This document shows, piece by piece, positions 11,701 through 21,911 of a DNA stretch of 64,000 bases; the stretch's first letter is position 1; each line of letters starts with the position of its first letter. This DNA is from Phaeosaccion multiseriatum (taxonomy: Eukaryota; Ochrophyta, other classes). Location of the stretch: contig OZ218954.1 of NCBI GenBank assembly GCA_965112735.1, positions 1,426,001 to 1,490,000 on the forward strand, in the 5' to 3' direction. The translations under genes and the position numbers were made by a program. A model generated the notes under the pieces. It worked only from the letters and a program-made list of their open reading frames with translations. It was not told the origin of the DNA and did not search any database.

Positions 11701-13228
11701 CCACGTAAATGATCGACCCAATGAGGTTATTCTCAATACGAGCCAGGGTGGTGCTGCTGCCCGGCTCGGTTGGGAAGGCTCCGAGAAGAATGATGACGGC
11801 TGTGGTTTGGTTGGGAGGAGGGAGGAGCGAGCAACGAGAGGAATAGAAGCGTGTGTTGGGGGGGTGGAGGAGGAGGGAAGGGGAGGGGGGGGGGGGGGTG
11901 GAGGGGGTTAGAGGGACAAATTGAGAGAAGCAATTAATTGTATCAAAACCTGCAGAAGTAGCGACTCTAACAGAATCTCTTCCATCCTCCCTCCCTCCCT
12001 CCCTCCCTCCCTCCCCTTCCTCCCTCCCCCTCTCTCCTCCTCCCTCCGTCCCTTGCTTACCCGTGAAGCCTGACACCAGTGCGCAGTACCCATAGGACTG
12101 ACTGAAGCGGAAGAAGCTGTTGAGCAGAACCCAGGGGGGAATGGCCCAGAACGTCGCGGCAGTCGAGAGATCTCCGCCGTACGTCTCGACCACGAAATAC
12201 GCAAACCTGCATGACGAGAGAGTGCGTGTGCGTGCTTACGTGGGTGAGTGTGCGCGTGCGTGTGTGATTGAGATGACTTCGACTTCGTGGATAAAGAGAG
12301 AGGGGGTGAGAGTGAACCAATCGTTACTCAAAATCGATCCCATCGTTTCCTCTCTACACACACGAGCGTCATCCTCCCTCGTTCATCATCAGACATCCCT
12401 GTCACCTTCACTCATGCACCTTCACATGTTACATTTGCTTCAATTGCCGTATTCACGCGTAAGCTCTACTATACAAAAGGAAAGGAATCCAGCCAACATG
12501 GGTTGAGATCCACACACTCGCAGAGACTCACAGGGACGTATATCGAGTCTTAAGAGTCTAAAGCCTCGTGGTCATGACAAGTATACAGCTCTGTCGCCAT
12601 TTGTAGCCACTCTTTGTCCAACAGCATCGACGCCGAAGCCGCTCACAGCGTGCAACTTACATGGACCCCAGCACCGATCCGAGCACTCTCTCGATGGACG
12701 AATGGAAGCCGGTGGCGCTTGTTTCTGTGCGGAAGCGGGCGAGATTGGCACAGAGAGAGCGCAAGATAAGAGAGAGCACAAGAGAAAGAGAGGAAAGGGT
12801 CAGGAAGAACAGAGAGAGAGAGAGGGCGAGAGAGAAAGATCGGGAGAAAGAGAAAGCGAGGAAGGGAAAGAAAGAAAAGAGAGAGGGAGGGAGAGAGAGA
12901 GAGAGAGAGAGGGCGAGAGAGAAAGATCGGGAGAAAGAGACAGCGAGGAAGGGAAAGAAAGAAAAGAGAGAGGGAGGGAGGGAGGGAGGGAGGGAGAGAG
13001 AGAGAGAGAGGGCGAGAGAGAAAGATCGGGAGAAAGAGACAGCGAGGAAGGGAAAGAAAGAAAAGAGAGAGGGAGGGAGAGAGAGAGAGAGGGCGAGAGA
13101 GAAAGATCGGGAGAAAGAGAAAGCGAGGAAGGGAAAGAAAGAAAAGAGAGAGGGAGAGAGAGAGAGGGCGAGAGAGAAAGATCGGGAGAAAGAGACAGCG
13201 AGGAAGGGAAAGAAAGAAAAGAGAGAGG

Positions 13229-13259
<31 letters not shown>

Positions 13260-16200
13260 GGCGAGAGAGAACGATCGGGAGAAAGAGACAGCGAGGAAGG
13301 GAAAGAAAGAAAAGAGAGAGGGAGAGAGAGGGAGAGAGAGAGGGCGAGAGAGAAGTCTCATGGGGAGGTCTGAAAAAAGCAGTAAGCAGCGGGGAGTTGC
13401 ACACCAAGAGGCCACGGAGATACGCTTTGACTCACGTACCTGAGATGATTAGCGTGGTCGCGTATGCCACCCAAGCTCCCGGCTGCAGCAGGGCAGAGTA
13501 GAGGCATATATATATACAGATAAGTTCAGTCCAGCGCGCAAGGGAGAAGTATAGAAAGACCAGAGCAGAGCAACGGAATTGAGGCCGGTGCTTACGTATG
13601 CGTACGTGGGGAACAAGCTCCCTCCCTCTTGCATACTCAAGTGATCCCCCCCCCCCCCTACTCCTCCTCTTGACCCACCTGAAACCTCTGCGCCAGATGT
13701 GGAACGAGCGAGAAACAAGCCGCAGTGGAGATGGACAGTGCTTGCTTAAGTGCCAAGCGCTGATTCCACAGCACACACCGAGCCTTTGCAGACAAGCGCA
13801 CCTTGCGCAGAAGCGCATTCTTCGCCCGTGCCAGGGTCTCCCCTGTCGTGAGCAATGTGCTGACCTGCCCTCTGTTCTCTCTTGCTCCACCTCCTCCTCC
13901 TCCTCCACCACCACCACCTATTCCTCCTCCTCCTCCTCCCCCCCCCTCTCTGCTGCTGCTGCTGCCAATCGACGTTATGTCAGGTGTCTCATTGACAGAC
14001 GCTTTCGCCGGCAGCCCCCCTTCTTCCATAGTCCCCTGCTGCTGCCCCTCGCCTCTGACGAGGCCCTGGCTTCTTGTGCTGCAACAGAAGAGACGAGTAC
14101 GCAGACAGGCGACCAGGCGATTGGCACCCCTCGACGCCTCCTTTGGAGGGCTGGGGAGAGGGGCGAGGAGTGAGAGGAGACGGCATGAGGTATTGGATGT
14201 CAAGCACAAGAAGTAAGTGGAGAGAAGAGCGGGGCAGACAGACAGGAGATGAGTGTGATGTGCAGAGAAGAGGGCTTGTGTAAGGGGACTTTGGGTTGGG
14301 GAGAATCTCGCGGCATGCACCCCCAAAGTCTCAGGCAGGAGGGTCATACACGCCACCCCAAGTAGACGCCTCAAACTGGAAACTGAAACTAGACTTGAAG
14401 CACCGACCGGAAGGCGTTCCACAGAGAGGTCAGAACGCTTCTCCATGTGAAGCTGAGGCGCTCCCACTGGGTAGATCTCTTCCGACCAAACGTTAAAGCC
14501 TTCCTGTCCTCCGTTGAGGTCGCGGTTAATGGTGAAGGGATAAGGGTCAACAGTCAGTACGTGAAGGGGCGACAGGGGGACACGTTCAACGCAGATGATG
14601 AGCTAGTTGAGGTGCCAAGGTGTTTTGGGAAACAGAGAGACGGAGACGGGGTGAAGGGGGGGAGGCAAAGAAGCAGCAAAGTGGTCGTTAAGAGGAGAGG
14701 GCTGCCGAGGCTACGAAGAGGAGAGCAAGCACTCTAAGAGCGGCAGCGGCATGGGAGTCGTGTCTTCTTTCCTCCCCCCCTCCCTCTCTCCCTCCCTCCT
14801 TCTCTCCCTCAGTCACACACCTGCAGCAGAGGCAGCACGTGGCCATGTTGGACACGAATGCCGACACTGTGAGCACCCCATGAAAGTTGGCGTCTTTGCT
14901 GCCGTTCGCGACGGCTCCTGCTCCTCCTCCTCCTCGTCCTCCTCCTCCTCTATCACCAACAGCTGTTGCTGCTCCAGCCACTGCCATCGACGGTAGCCCC
15001 CCCTCCTCCTCTCCCCCCCCCTCCATGCCCATCTCCATCCCAATGGTCTTGACGGATATCACGCCGTACAACACACTCTCCCGGGCCTCTGAGAAGGAGT
15101 TGACAAGGTTCTCCATGCCACTACCGAGCTCGTACACGGCAGTGTAGAGGCGTGCGGGGTCTCTACACTCACGCCGGTACCTTCGCTCCCACACCATCTC
15201 TGCGATAAGCGTCGTCACCTTCAGACATATCGAGGTGTGTGCGTGTGTCGGTGTGCGTGCGTGCGTGTGTGTGTGATGGTTTCAGGGATTTTTTCCCGAG
15301 TTTTCGCGAACGATTGTCAGAAAATGAGCATGAACATCGCTCTAACTAGTATACGAAACACCCCCCTCAAAATCCGTCAATCGATCAATCAATCAATCAA
15401 TCTGTCTATCTATCAAACAGATACAGGAAGCTATACACATACGCAGTGCCGTACCTGATACAAGGCGTCCTTGACATCGTGCACAGGGTCCGAGATGAGA
15501 GCCATGACCGTCAAGGTCTGCCTCTGGCGCATCCCGAAGCGGAACTCTTTCATATTCCTAAGGGCCAGGTACATGCCATCCACGGCCTCGAGCAGCTGCC
15601 CCAAGCCGACCCCCAAAGTGCGTAGCTCCTCCTCCACCTCACCGCCCCGCAGCGCACACACGAGCTCCAAATGGATCAAGGGGAGCAGCTCCTGAGAGGT
15701 GGTTGTGCGTGCGTGCGTGCGTCCGTGCGTGCGTGCGTTTGGTTGGACGGGTGGGTGGGTGGGTGGACAATTGGGGTGAGGGTGAGTGGGTGGGTGGGTG
15801 TGTTGGTGGGTGGGTGGGGTGGATGGGTGGTTAGGGTGTGTGTGTGTGAAGGATATGGGTGTGGGGGGGTTACGCCGTGAACAGAGAGCAAGATGGGGAT
15901 CTGCCGAGCACGTTGCAATTGAAAGCAGCGGGGCGAACGACCGACCGAAAGCACACAAACCGCCACGGCCATTGCACACTTACGTCCACCTTGTCGAGGC
16001 ATATGCGGGCCTGCTCAAGCATGAGGAGGATCTCTGCGAGCATTACTTCATCGCCGCGTTCCTCGAAGCAGATGGAGCACGCCGTGATGGCCGCCCCGAG
16101 TACCTGGCTGGCGTACTGAGTGGGACAGAGGGGACCGAGGGTGGGGAGGTTAATGACTTATAGGCATCAACTTAAGAATACGTACGGTGACGGTTGTAGA

Positions 16201-17730
16201 GGGGGAGGGTTTTGGGAGAGGGGCAGTGGGGACGGGTGGGAGGGTGGGGACTTGTCCTTATGAATGACGCTTGGATATGACGCTTGGACGTGTTTGGGGG
16301 GAGAGGGGACACACACATATACACACACACACAGGCAACCGTACCTGCGTACGATTGATTCCCTCGCAAAGAGCCCACCGCGGGTAGGGAAGCACCATGG
16401 CCAGTAGTGCGAATACGCCCCCCATCACGTACGACAACAACCACTCGGCCAGGGCCATGATCCAGCTGCCGGGCCAGGGGTGGCTCTGTCGTAGAGGAAG
16501 AATCCCCACCAAGAAGCACAAGATCCCGAACTTCTTAGCGAGGCTGGAGAGCCGCCGAGCTCGCGCCAAGAGAAAGGCTGAAGAGAAAGAGGGAGGGAGG
16601 GAGGGAGGGAGGGAGGGAGGGAGGGAGGGAGGGAGGGAGGGAGGGAGGGAGGGAGGGAGGGAGGGAGGGAGGGAGGGAGGGAGGGAGGGAGGGAGGGAGG
16701 GAGGGAGGGAGGGAGGGAGGGAGGGAGGGAGGGAGGGAGGGAGGGAGGGAGGGAGGGAGGGAGGGAGGGAGGGAGGGAGGGAGGGAGGGAGGGAGGGAGG
16801 GAGGGAGGGAGGGAGGGAGGGAGGGAGGGAGGGAGGGAGGGAGGGAGGGAGGGAGGGAGGGAGGGAGGGAGGGAGGGAGGGAGGGAGGGAGGGAGGGAGG
16901 AAGGGAGGGAGGGAGGAAGGGAGGGAGGGAGGGAGGGAAGGAAGGGAGGGAGGGAGGGGTGGGTTCGGGTCCATGCCTACGGCTCCACATAGCTCGCTTC
17001 CTTCCCACAACCATACCCACACGTACGCACATGACACGAATATGCAGAGGCCCACGCCCCAGGGGCTGTTCCTCGCTACCGCCATGGAGGCGAGTGCAAG
17101 GAGGAAGCCCAGAGAGCCTCCCTGCACCACGTTCTGTTGAGGCGCAGGACGATGGCAGCGGACGGGGAGGGGAGGTCATTAGTTCGCGTAGACGTGGTGT
17201 AGCTATGGAAGAGCGGGGAAGGGGGGGGGGGGCTGATAGTGTGATTTGTTGCGTACCAGTGCATTGAGAAGGGTCCGCCCGATGGTGCCCGACACAATTA
17301 CAAGACCAATGACCGCGGAGAAGAACGACGAGCCAGAGGCAGGCCCCAAGGTAGCCCACGTCATGGCGAGGGTGACAGCAAAGGCCGTCCTGATCTCGCC
17401 AAGCGCAAGGCGGGACGGGGGGGTGGGGCAGTAAGACGTAAGAGGAAAGGAGGAGGGGAGGAGAGGGAGGACAAGAGGAGGGTTAGAGGGGTGAAGGGCC
17501 AAGGCAAGGAGGACAGGACACGAAGCTTCATGCGCTGCCAAAAAGGTTCGAGAGCGGAGGGGCCCTCTTCAGCTGACTCACAACGGAACACAATAAAGCG
17601 GGTGGGGAAGTAGAGTTCTGCCTTACCTGCATGCCACCTCCGAATTCCTGTGAAAGTCCGTCTCTGGCTCGTAGATGACTGCTCGGTCGGGTGGCGCCTT
17701 CCTCTGCATCCTGATGGTATCCATCTTCAT
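8706..17730 (-). CDS. FUSC/aromatic-acid-exporter-like multi-pass membrane protein
   Basis: Gene of about 18 exons. Exons with clean borders: 17730-17627 (ATG), 17389-17257, from 17133, 16577-16345, 16115-15984, 15691-15455, 15218-14821, one ending 13679, 13482-13440, 12724-12661, 12206-12061, 11799-11197, 10947-10838, 10641-10364, 9950-9228, 8880-8706 (stop). The N-terminal half has TM segments such as FAVTLAMTWATLGPASGSSF and LGFLLALASMAVA, then a long helical cytosolic stretch. The C-terminal half repeats the plan: ALSISTAACFSLVPHL, GAWVAYATTLIIS, FHSSIERVLGSVLGS, WVLLNSFFRFSQSYGY, then ARIENNLIGSIIYVVLDTLF. The duplicated 6-TM halves and the R-x-x-G-(S/T)-x-x-G segment fit the FUSC/ArAE superfamily (bacterial aromatic-acid exporters; plant and fungal relatives). 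The substrate cannot be told. Exons around 14500-13800 and 10250 are unresolved. The family call is by motif memory only. Confidence 0.6.
12775..13360. repeat. Higher-order purine minisatellite (about six units of 80-98 bp) in a FUSC-gene intron
   Basis: Each unit carries AAAGATCGGGAGAAAGAGA, then GCGAGGAAGGGAAAGAAAGA and a GAGA/GGGA spacer of variable length; GATCGGG recurs near 12839, 12926, 13024, 13105, 13184 and 13273. It lies in the intron upstream of the acceptor of exon 12724-12661 and is pyrimidine-rich on the sense strand. Confidence 0.92.
16586..16957. repeat. Very long (GGGA)n microsatellite, about 370 bp
   Basis: Roughly 90 near-perfect GGGA units, the longest pure array in the window. 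It ends nine bases before the first base of FUSC-gene exon 16577-16345; on the sense strand it reads (TCCC)n followed by TCTTTCTCTTCAG. Confidence 0.97.
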
Positions 17731-18472
17731 TAATTTTGCCGCCTTTGAGAGAGACCTGAGAGAGAGCTCCGCCAAGGCCTCTGTGCCCTCTTTGTCCGGG
17801 CTTCTACTTCATCCTCGTATAGTGCGTGATCACGGGACTATCGGCAGGCTCAGACTATCGAGGGTGCATCATTTCTATTACGATATTGACGATGGGGAGC
17901 AGTCCTTGTGGGCGAGAGAGAGAGAGAGAGAGAGACAGAGCCTTTATTATGTCAAGGAAAGTGAAGCTCGACATTTCTTGAGCCCTTTGAAAACTGATGC
18001 CGAAAAGAATTTTGTCCCCCCATTCAAGTAGGAGCGAGAGAAAAGGGGATCGCGGGGTATCACCTGTGGGTCAAATCACTTTCTGTGGAGCAAGGCTTCT
18101 TTCTTGACTCAACCCCCAAAGACTGACACACTATCGCCCACTTTCTCGATAGCGGATAGCGCGCCGGCTGGCGCCGGCGATAGCGGATAGCGGATAGTGT
18201 ATCAGGGGTCGACCAACCCCCCCCCTCAACATATATCTCTCACCGTCCTAGCCCTCCTAGCCGCGGTTGCTCTCTGGACGGGGCGAAGTCTTCCATGAGT
18301 AGCTGGTGCAGTACTCTTCCCTCCAACCCATCTATGTACAAACGCATTCCATTATAAGGGGCGATGTGCAAGGAGTTGCAAGTATGTAAATGACTTGTTT
18401 TTTATATTAGATTGAAGCTATGCTTTGCTCTGGCATACTGTCTACCTCCCCCTCCCCCTCCTCCTCCCTGAC
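17731..18472. other. Intergenic region
   Basis: Between the FUSC-type gene start and the HAD-gene stop. Apart from the family-B element at 18124-18210 I find only short AT-richer sequence and a (GA)n run near 17913-17935. There is no supported gene. Confidence 0.5.
18124..18210. mobile_element. Short family-B inverted-repeat element
   Basis: Starts TGACACACTATCGCCCA and ends GGATAGTGTATCAGGGGTCGA, so the ends are imperfect inverted repeats. The interior holds GATAGCG words around a GCGCCGGCTGGCGCCGGC palindrome. It is clearly related to the longer element at 40302-40538. The left end has lost the TCGACCCC start. There is no coding capacity. Confidence 0.7.
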
Positions 18473-19552
18473 TTAGTACTGCGGGGGGCTGTAGCGGAAG
18501 GGCTGCGGCGGCGGAGTGCTGCGAAGCACCTGCCGGACATCCGCCCCCTCCGACGAGTCGCACTGCATGCGCTCCATCACTCTGTCGAGGTAGGTAGAGA
18601 GCGAGGGCAGCACCGTCGCCTCCTCGGCCCCAGACCGCCGCATCACTTGCGGGGGGCCGAACAAGGGCGAGAGGATGGTATTGTGCAGACACGTCCTCGC
18701 CTTGTGCTCGTCGGCCTCGATGAGGATGGTGTCTGCTTTGCCGAAGGAACCCATGCCACGATGCTCGCAGCTGGTCCAGATGGAGGAGAGGTCTCGCATG
18801 GTGTCCCAGTGGTTGCCCCCCTCTGGGTCGGGGATGTTGAAGGGGCGGTCCCATACGTGGATTAATCCATCGACGACTGAGGAGTACGCGGACGCTCTGC
18901 TGGAGGGTCCCGCAGACGTGGGGGACCAATGCGCCTGGCAGTGACTGTCGAAAGCACGAACGATGTCTTGCATGTTGTGTTTGGCCATGCTTGTGTACAA
19001 CCCAATCTCACAACGAGGGTCCTCCAGTAGCGTCATCATGAGGTGCATGGCTCCCGGACGAAGCCAGAAAGAGGAGTGAAGGTGACCCCCGCGGCCCACG
19101 CTGTGCGAGAAGTCTGGTTTGGGGCCTCGGTGGTGATCCACCATCTTGTCCGGGTCGCGCTCGTCTCCCGGCTTGACACGATGCACGAGAGTGCCATTGA
19201 AGTCGAAGAGGATGAGTATCTTGCGACACTCGGAGCTGGCCTCTGCTCCGAGCGCAAGTCCATCAAGTAGCCTCACTACCTCGTCCCCTTCCTCCTCTGA
19301 AGCCTGCGTCTTGTTGCTGCCTCCTCCTTCCGATGCCGCTGTCTTCCTACCTCCTTTCGCGTCCTTTCGCTCGGGCTCGCAAGCACCAGCGTCGGTTTCC
19401 TTCGTTTCGTCATTTGACTCGGGCTGATGCGCTACATCTTCCATCTCTTTCGCGTCCTTTGTTGGCGTCGTCTCCCCTTTTGGCGCTGATTTCATGTTCT
19501 TTGTTGGCGTTGCTGTTGTGAGCCTAACGCGTAGCCCGAGAGGATCAGACAT
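18473..19552 (-). CDS. HAD-superfamily NIF/FCP1-type phosphatase-like protein, DxN variant
   Basis: Single-exon ORF of 359 aa from the ATG at 19552; the frame stays open 126 bases further upstream but without an ATG. Residues 1-105 are a charged, Thr/Lys/Glu-rich disordered leader. The catalytic domain starts with motif I ILFDFNGTLVHR (nucleophile Asp about residue 117). Motif II lies in GLYTSMAKHN. A motif III/IV region reads ILIEADEHKARTC, matching the VDDSPYKA-type segment of plant NIF-like proteins. In FCP1/SCP phosphatases motif I is DxDxT; here the second Asp is Asn, and an Asp of motif IV also seems shifted. DxN versions are common in plant and algal relatives. Catalysis is therefore uncertain. 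The gene is intronless among intron-rich neighbours. Confidence 0.7.
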   Translation of the reverse strand: MSDPLGLRVRLTTATPTKNMKSAPKGETTPTKDAKEMEDVAHQPESNDETKETDAGACEPERKDAKGGRKTAASEGGGSNKTQASEEEGDEVVRLLDGLALGAEASSECRKILILFDFNGTLVHRVKPGDERDPDKMVDHHRGPKPDFSHSVGRGGHLHSSFWLRPGAMHLMMTLLEDPRCEIGLYTSMAKHNMQDIVRAFDSHCQAHWSPTSAGPSSRASAYSSVVDGLIHVWDRPFNIPDPEGGNHWDTMRDLSSIWTSCEHRGMGSFGKADTILIEADEHKARTCLHNTILSPLFGPPQVMRRSGAEEATVLPSLSTYLDRVMERMQCDSSEGADVRQVLRSTPPPQPFRYSPPQY

Positions 19553-19995
19553 GATCACCCCACCAAATTGAATCACCAACTCCTGCGCACAAATAATGAC
19601 ACTAAAAATTCCCCGAGGCCTGAATTGGGGGGAAGGACGCCATATTCGGCACTTTTTGTCTACACTGCTTTTGATCACAAGCTTCAGCTACAACCTTTCC
19701 CAGTAGAGGCAGGCCCGTGATAGGCAGCAGTAGGCGCGTGCTTTGCTGAGGAGGAGGGGGGGTGGAGTGAGGGGTCAAGGACTGCTGCTCCATGGTCACG
19801 ATGCAGGGGCAGACCATACTGCCCGAGGTAGGCACTTGTATCACTGATGGTGGCGGCGGCCGGTAAAATTAACTTAAGGAGACGAAAGGGAAAAAGAGGT
19901 CTCCGCTAGAGTCTCGAGTCGTCTCGCCCCTGACCAAGGGCCCCTCTAAAATCTCTTTTTCTTCCCGGCCCCTTCGGAACTCGCTTTGTTACCAG
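19553..19995. other. Intergenic region upstream of the HAD gene and the ankyrin copy
   Basis: Contains the presumed promoter of the HAD gene. From about 19930 it holds sequence homologous to the 99-bp unit at 22108-22305 (CGCCCCTGA ... CAGGGGCGG), i.e. the intron end that precedes the truncated ankyrin exon. I see no further gene. Confidence 0.45.
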
Positions 19996-20460
19996 GGGCG
20001 GCAACTCCATCATGCCCTCGAGAAAGAGGAGAGCTCAGGCGCGTATAGTTCCAAGGGTTCTACTCCTCGTCACCACGTCTCTCACGAAGGGCACGAAGCC
20101 GTGGTGGAGCTGCTTCGCACGGCGGGAGCACTGGAGGACGATGGCGCAACACCTCTCCACGTTGCTGCGAAGAACGGTCGAGAGGCAGTGGTTGCTCGCC
20201 TCATCTCCGCGGGATCCCCCATTGATGCTCAGACGTCCAACGGCGTCACCCCTCTACTGACCGCCATCTCCAACGGCCAACATGGCGCTGCACTGCAGCT
20301 CCTCACGGCCGGTGCGTCGGTGGACAAGGCATTGGCTGGAGCACGGCGGAATCCACAGGGCCCCGAGGTTGAGGATCGACTTGTGGAGGCCGCGGGAGCC
20401 TTCTTCCGCTCTCAAACGGTGCTGGATTTGATGCGCAGAATCGACCTGATGGTGGAGTAA
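19996..20460 (+). pseudogene. Truncated ankyrin-repeat paralogue of the 21912-23455 gene
   Basis: An open 154-codon exon-like frame starting just after a CAG acceptor (GTTACCAG at 19988-19995). It begins GRQLHHALEKEE, like the second exon of the downstream paralogue (GRRLYEALERG). It then jumps to the last two or three ankyrin repeats (HEGHEAVVELLRTAGA, TPLHVAAKNGREAVVARL, TPLLTAISNGQHGAALQLL) and the same C-terminal tail pattern. Seven or eight central repeats are missing. No first exon with an ATG joins in phase. Homology continues 3' of the stop. It is probably a deleted copy; a short functional gene cannot be excluded because the frame is intact. Confidence 0.6.
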
Positions 20461-20609
20461 GTGCGCTGACAGGGCCCAGCGAGGTGGACTAATCGGGGAG
20501 GAGAACGACGACTCCCAGACGCAAAAGCACCGCTCCCACTAGCTTGAGTCAGTCAAGCACCCATACGAGTGAACAAGTACGGATACGATGCGAGAGAGGC
20601 ACCACCCTT

Positions 20610-20896
20610 TCGGCCCTGGAAGAGGTTATCAGATTACTGATTACGGCCGGCGCAGCCGGCCTGATTACTGATTACTGCCGGCGCCAGCCGGCCTGATTAC
20701 TGATTATGGCGCCAGCCGGGCCTGATTACTGATTATGGCCGGCGCCAGCCGGGTCTGATTACTGATTATGACCGGCGCCAGCCGGCCTGATTACTGATTA
20801 TGACGGGCGCTAGCCGGCCTGATTACTGATTATTGGCGCCAGCCGGTCTGATTACTGATTATGACCGGCGCACACTGTAACCTCTTCCAGGGCCGA
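20610..20896. mobile_element. Family-A inverted-repeat element, copy 1, with 6-bp target duplication
   Basis: Left end TCGGCCCTGGAAGAGGTTA and right end TAACCTCTTCCAGGGCCGA are perfect inverted repeats of 19 bp. The hexamer ACCCTT flanks both sides (20604-20609 and 20897-20902), as expected for a target-site duplication. The interior is a run of about 30-bp units, CTGATTACTGATTATG plus a GCCGGCGCCAGCCGG palindrome. No ORF. Confidence 0.8.
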
Positions 20897-20925
20897 ACCC
20901 TTGGCAGATTGACTTGGCCGTGGAA

Positions 20926-21087
20926 TCGGCCCTGGACAAGGTTACAGTGTGCGCCGGCCATAATCAGTAATCAGGCCGGCTGGTGCCGGTCATAATCAGT
21001 AATCAGACCCGGCTGGCGCCATAATCAGTAATCAGGCCGGCTGGCGCCGGCTGTAATCAGTAATCAGATAACATTGTCCAGGGCCGA
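20926..21087. mobile_element. Family-A inverted-repeat element, copy 2
   Basis: Starts TCGGCCCTGGACAAGGTTAC and ends ATAACATTGTCCAGGGCCGA. The interior repeats are in the orientation opposite to copy 1 (TAATCAGTAATCAGGCCGGC). It is a shorter version of the inverted copy 3, with which it shares the flank GTGTTACTACC. Flanking hexamers GTGGAA/GTGTTA do not match well. Confidence 0.72.
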
Positions 21088-21128
21088 GTGTTACTACCAC
21101 GGCTCGGCCCTGGACAAGGTAGTAACAC

Positions 21129-21382
21129 TCGGCCCTGGACAATGTTATCTGATTACTGATTACAGCCGGTGACAGCCGGCCTGATTACTGATTATGGCGC
21201 CAGCCGGGCCTGATTACTGATTATGGCCGGCGCCAGCCGGGTCTGATTACTGATTATGACCGGCACCAGCCGGCCTGATTACTGATTATGACCGGCGCTA
21301 GCTGGCCTGATTACTGATTATTGGCGCCAGCCGGCCTGATTAGATTATGGCCGGCGCACACTGTAACCTTGTCCAGGGCCGA
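21129..21382. mobile_element. Family-A inverted-repeat element, copy 3, inverted relative to copy 2
   Basis: Starts TCGGCCCTGGACAATGTTAT and ends TAACCTTGTCCAGGGCCGA. Together with copy 2 it makes a large interrupted palindrome: GTGTTACTACC at 21088-21098 is mirrored by GGTAGTAACAC at 21118-21128, with an extra partial element end (TCGGCCCTGGACAAG) between them. Confidence 0.72.
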
Positions 21383-21911
21383 GAAGGCTGCGTCTGAGAG
21401 AGCGAACGAAGCGTGGGGCGTCATCTTTCAGGGGGGGCAAGCAAAGGAACGGGGGTTGCAGCAGCAGGGTAAATGCATACTTCGTAGTACATTTTTTTAG
21501 CTCAGAGCTGGCAGCTAGTGTGAGCGAGGAGGGGTAGATCAGTAAACGTGTCAAAAAATTGGGCGTGGCCTGATAAGGGCACCTCAGAACATAAAGGCCC
21601 GGCGGTGGCCTACCCAATACCCAGTACCCAATACCTCCATATGTGCTCCTGCGCTCGTGTCAAGCAAAGAGGCTCCTTGTGGCAAGCCAAAAGGTGAGAA
21701 GTAAGAATGTGAAATGTCAATGAGCCCTGCCCTTGGCAATTTTTTTTTTCAATACACCGGACTCCCCCCACTCTTCAATACCCTTTCCCAAGAGAGGTAG
21801 AACGAGCCACACAGCGAGAGGCCCTCGCTCTGTGCCGTCGTTACTACAGCGCCCCACGGAGGAGGAGGCGGGCGGCGAGTAGAGAAGAGCCGCTACTGCT
21901 CCTTTCCCACC

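Larger units (their letters stand above)
20461..21911. other. Intergenic region between the ankyrin copies
   Basis: Filled mostly by three family-A elements (20610-20896, 20926-21087, 21129-21382). Bases 20461-20600 resemble the region 3' of the downstream ankyrin gene. 21390-21911 hold the promoter side of the intact ankyrin gene, with a short T-run at 21740-21749; no gene is seen. Confidence 0.5.

Noticed and set aside
12643-13443. Long overlapping ORFs of about 250 aa on both strands
   Set aside because: They are read-through of the purine minisatellite in a FUSC-gene intron; composition is only Arg/Glu/Gly or Ser/Leu/Pro.
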